Shown: positions 42,898 to 46,184 of the stretch, in pieces | How the letters are laid out: every line of letters begins with the position of its first letter | Numbering within the stretch: position 1 is the stretch's first letter | Origin: Blepharisma japonicum | Taxonomy: Eukaryota > Ciliophora > Heterotrichea > Heterotrichida > Blepharismidae | DNA: 46,184 nt | NCBI GenBank assembly: GCA_949751835.1 | Contig: CATKHK010000153.1 | Location: forward strand, 1-46,184 | Direction of reading: 5' to 3' | Notes under the pieces: generated by a model | The model's input: the letters and a program-made list of their open reading frames with translations, nothing else | Told to the model about the DNA's origin: nothing | Databases searched by the model: none | Made by a program: the position numbers and the translations under genes

Positions 42898-43185
42898 TAT
42901 TTTTAATTATTACGCCATTTGCTATCTTAAAATGGTGATTAATGTTTAGGTTGATTTGGTGTCTGATAAAGATCGCTAGAATTCGTATTACCATATGTGC
43001 CAAAACTGGACATCCAAAGTAGCTATATGGAAATTATTCGTAAATAAGAAGCAAAAAAATATATTCTCCCTGCTCCCTCTTTTCTTAGAATAATATTTTT
43101 CCATTTCATAGCATTTGAATCTTTTTGTTTTCCTTTTTTACTATAAAATAGTCGTTGTTTTCTTCGTTAATGCCCATGAATTTAC
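42898..43185. other. Spacer upstream of the transporter, nothing recognised
   Basis: AT-rich, no open frame; it should hold the transporter promoter. Confidence 0.35.
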
Positions 43186-43447
43186 TTATCATTGAAGATT
43201 TTTGTCTTCAAGATTATATACTACAACATCTCCAGCTAAAAGTGGGGAATTTCACGTTTTCTCTTGGTTAATATTTAGGATCATTGAATTGCATATTATA
43301 ACCACAATAGAGCAAATATTACTCCTTTTCATGCCATCAGTACAGTCGTTATCGGTAAGCTGACATTAATAAATTTGTGAGTAAATCTCCTTTTGCTCAT
43401 GATATTGAGCTTTTTGAGCTTACTTCTGAATCTAATATACTCTGCAT
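43186..43447 (-). pseudogene. Short coding relic
   Basis: Minus strand: MQSILDSEVSSKSSISWAKG continues to TAA near 43365, and an overlapping frame reads CQLTDNDCTDGMKRSNICSI and SPLLAGDVVVYNLEDKNLQ to TAA at 43186. Both have coding-like composition, but neither is long. Likely a piece of a decayed gene; family unknown. The following stretch to 43826 shows nothing I can name. Confidence 0.35.
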
Positions 43448-43826
43448 ATATTTGAATTTTAACTTAAACATTTACCCTTTTCTTCAAAGATTAAGGAATT
43501 TTACAAAATAAACCAAAAATTATTCAATTAAATTTATCAAAAATCAAGAAGAACAGCCAGTTTTGTATTCCATATAGTTAACAGAAGAAAATAAAGGCGT
43601 ATCCTTATATAAAAATAATAATTTAGATAAAGCACAAAAAGATAGTCTAAAGATAACTGGCACAAGGGTAAGATAAAAGAGCTCAAAAAAATATTATAAT
43701 TTTTCCACAAATAAATATTCGGAATTGCACGAGATGCAAGTAATTCTACTGAAGGTTTACAAAAGGGATGATATTAAATAGACTGCAATGAGTAAGCTAA
43801 ATAAAACTATGCAGCTGAGTATAAAT

Positions 43827-44171
43827 AAGCTTTTCAGACAACTATTTATGATTTCTATCATATGAAAAGAAAGGGATTATTAGCAAAGCTCTTTTCGCTC
43901 TTATAAAAGCATCTAATAGCCTTCAAGTAGTAAAATCTCATTTTATTATTTCTTAGTTGGTTTAAAGCTTGATAAAATACTTAAATTTTCCCGTATTTAT
44001 ATTTCAAGAAATTATTTATACGCATTTATTGCAATTAAAAACATTAATTAATGAATACTTAATACCTAATTATTAATAAAAAATTATGCAGAGCTAATCT
44101 TTTTTGCTATTTAAATAGAAAAATTCGACATTAAATTTGCACTTATAATTAAGCTTCTAGATATTTTTAGA
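43827..44171. repeat. Duplicated 3' flank, copy A
   Basis: Matches 45929-46184 in long imperfect blocks (AGCTTTTCA, TATGATTTCT, ATTATTAGCAAAG, CTCTTATAAAAG, CGTATTTATATTT, CATTTATTGCAAT). This is the 3' flank of the gene at 44172. Confidence 0.75.
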
Positions 44172-45638
44172 TTAATGTTTAACTTCTTCATTATAAATAA
44201 GCTCCATTTTTTTGGCATCCTTGTTAAACCTATAACAATACATTTTTGGTCTAGCAATATAACTAATATAAAGATTTTCCATATAATTGCTATAAGTAAA
44301 CTCACTTGGAGTTGCAAAAACTCCAAAATCATTGCTATTGATTGCATTCCATTTAAATGGGTTATTTTCTTCACTTTCGTATATTTTTCCATGCTCAATT
44401 CACAAATAAGCTCTTATATTGTCTGTAAATAGAAATTTCAGATTATCTCTATCTTGTAAAAATGTAATTTCTGAATATGCTTCAATTGTAAGGTCATAAA
44501 GATAAAATTTTGAATTGTTACTATTGTTGACTAAAATATAATTTCTGAAAAGAACAGCAAAAACTCTGCCATACAGCTGTGGAAGCGATATTTCATAAGT
44601 TTTATTTTTATTTATATCAAATCTTATGCAGCCGTTTACCTTAAATGCATATAAATAATTTTCGTAAAAAATAAAGTCCATGATTTTGGAGCACGTTCAG
44701 ATTTCAAACTTTTGTCTAATTGCTTTAGTTTTTATGTCCATTAAAAAAATTTTGCCGTCGTTGTTTAAATTTCCTATTATAAGCAAATGCGAGTTTGAAA
44801 TTTTTAATATATGTGTTATATTATCCAGCAAACGATGCGAGGGATGATATGATTTAATTGCGGTTGTTGACGTTCTTGTGCAATTCTCAATATCATATAT
44901 ATATATTTCTGTTCCATTAAGGTTTTCATCATAATTATAAAGATAGTTAAAATCTATAATAGAGTTTTTATAGTTTTGATTGTGGATTTTAAATAGAAAA
45001 TTGTCCAATAATAACTGAATACTGTTGCATTTTTGGATAAAATTTTTTCGAGATAAGATAATACGAGTATTTTCCTGAGCCAAAGAAAAAATATAGCTAT
45101 CATACTTATCAAAAGCAGAAATCTGAAGAAATTCAGCTTGAAGCTGATAGTGTTCATCAATATCATTTAAGAAATCCAGCTTTTTTAAAAATTCATCAAC
45201 TTGACGATTTTTTTCTTTCAATATCAATTCTGCTAAATAATCTTTATTCTTATTCAATTCATTGTGAATAGTTTCTACTGATGACGCATCAAAATTTAAA
45301 TAAATATTTCCTTTATTATAATCTTGAATAAGTTTTTCGATTATGTTAATATTCTCTTCTATTTCTAAAAGTTTTAATCTTAGTGGCTCTTGAGGAGACT
45401 GCTCGAAGTCTGCAGTCAGAATATTTTTTATTTCTATCATTAATGACTTCTCTATGCTAAAAGTTTTAATTATATGATCTTGCTCTGATGAAAAGTTTTT
45501 TATTTCGTGTTCTTTTAAAGATTTGAGATGTTTCATTTTATGGTATCCGCACATCAATGTTTCAGGAACTGTGCAGTTGCAAATATATTCCACTTGTTTT
45601 TTGCATGAAGTAGAGAAGCATGAAAATCTGCCAATCAT
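44172..45638 (-). CDS. B-box-like zinc finger, coiled-coil and propeller protein
   Basis: 488 residues, one exon; UGA=Trp at 44697-44699 and 44400-44402 (without them it looks like three pieces). The N-terminus MIGRFSCFSTSCKKQVEYIC continues with C...MCGYHKMKH, a B-box-like zinc finger (about 6-50). About 60-190 is helical/coiled coil (LLEIEENINIIEKLI, KNRQVDEFLKKLDF). About 230-488 is rich in short beta strands (IYIYDIENCT, ILKISNSHLLIIGN, DGKIFLMDIKT, FYLYDLTIEAY) as in kelch-type propellers. A lineage-expanded family would explain the fragment at 41039 and the repeated flanks. Function unknown. Confidence 0.75.
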
Positions 45639-45928
45639 TTAATATTTATAATTTCACAAAATAATAAGAATAGTTATGTTTAACATCCAGAACTGTTTTG
45701 CTTTATAAAATATAAATTGTATATAAAAATACTGAAAGTTCTATTCTTCTTAAAATTTAAAGAAGTTGCATAAAGCAGTGCAAAAAAATCACAAATTTGC
45801 AGTTAAATATTAAATGGCAAACGAGTACTTAATAATAAATATAATTTCTATATAGTTTAATAACCTCAGAGCAAATATAGTAAATGAATAGATTTATTTT
45901 AAATTTTCTTACAGCCAAATAAAATATA
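45639..45928. other. Spacer upstream of the B-box-like gene
   Basis: AT-rich, no frame; it should hold that gene's promoter. Confidence 0.35.
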
Positions 45929-46184
45929 AATCAGCTTTTCAAACAAAATTTTATGATTTCTGTCATGAAATTTTTAGTATTATTAGCAAAGTTCTCTTTA
46001 GCTCTTATAAAAGGCATCTCATATCCTTTGAGCAGATGCATACTTATTTTATTACTTCTTAAGGAGGATTGTTTTTGCCTTAAAATAGGGATTTTACCAT
46101 TGTTTTTTTCTCTCGGGGAAAAGGAGGGAGTTAAATTTTCTCGTATTTATATTTTAAGATATTATTATACACATTTATTGCAAT
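45929..46184. repeat. Duplicated 3' flank, copy B, running off the window
   Basis: Counterpart of 43827-44171, with an extra ~60-70 bp G-rich insert (around GGGGAAAAGGAGGGAG, 46075-46130). In copy A this sequence leads directly into the 3' end of the gene, so a further gene copy on the minus strand is expected just past 46184. Confidence 0.7.

Noticed and set aside
44111-44398. Hydrophobic minus-strand frame
   Set aside because: It is an out-of-frame shadow of the C-terminal part of the gene at 44172-45638 once UGA at 44400 is read as Trp.

Overview
Organism. The window is macronuclear DNA of a heterotrich ciliate, most probably Blepharisma. Two features show this directly. First, nearly every long gene is interrupted by in-frame UGA at positions where homologues carry tryptophan (epsilon-tubulin, ORC2, FAM91, PPCDC, EPT), while UAA and UAG end the genes. 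Second, eleven spliceosomal introns can be placed, and all are 15 or 16 nt long with GT...AG ends. Stentor shares the tiny introns but uses the standard code, so UGA=Trp points to Blepharisma (established knowledge plus inference). Spacers are AT-rich and often only 3-50 bp long. All gene models below read UGA as Trp and splice the mini-introns; many proteins look broken without this.

Layout. (1) 1-6.7 kb is a decayed flank. It holds three broken copies of the lipid-kinase-like gene that is intact at 6769-8046, a small tail-anchored coiled-coil gene (1314-1613), a secreted Cys-rich protein (3479-4892) and at least two frameshifted coding relics. (2) 6.8-40.7 kb is a dense, mostly single-copy core of about 30 genes: TMEM184/Ost-alpha, C2HC zinc-finger, Myb R2R3, secreted propeller, ethanolamine/choline phosphotransferase, epsilon-tubulin, a SAM-cyclin Y fusion, V-ATPase F, ORC2, OST3/OST6, CSN5, PEX11, U-box and RBR ubiquitin ligases, PPCDC, FAM91, p24, a J-domain protein, an ankyrin-TPR protein, and several coiled-coil or basic proteins I cannot name. 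(3) 41-46.2 kb is again duplicated and relic-rich: an amino-acid transporter, an intact B-box-like/propeller gene at 44172-45638, a fragment of a paralogue at 41039-41440, and flanking repeats implying that the array continues past the right edge.

How the genes relate. There is no operon-like pathway. Several neighbours share a compartment theme: FAM91 and p24 (Golgi traffic, 7 bp apart), and lipid and membrane enzymes. Gene packing is extreme: PEX11 and CSN5 are separated by 3 bp, and PPCDC and FAM91 diverge from 34 bp. The most notable items are a sphingosine-kinase-like protein that has lost its nucleotide-binding glycine motifs and sits beside its own broken copies, a SAM domain fused to a cyclin Y box, and the near-zero intergenic spacing. 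No tRNA, rRNA, CRISPR array or telomere repeat was seen.
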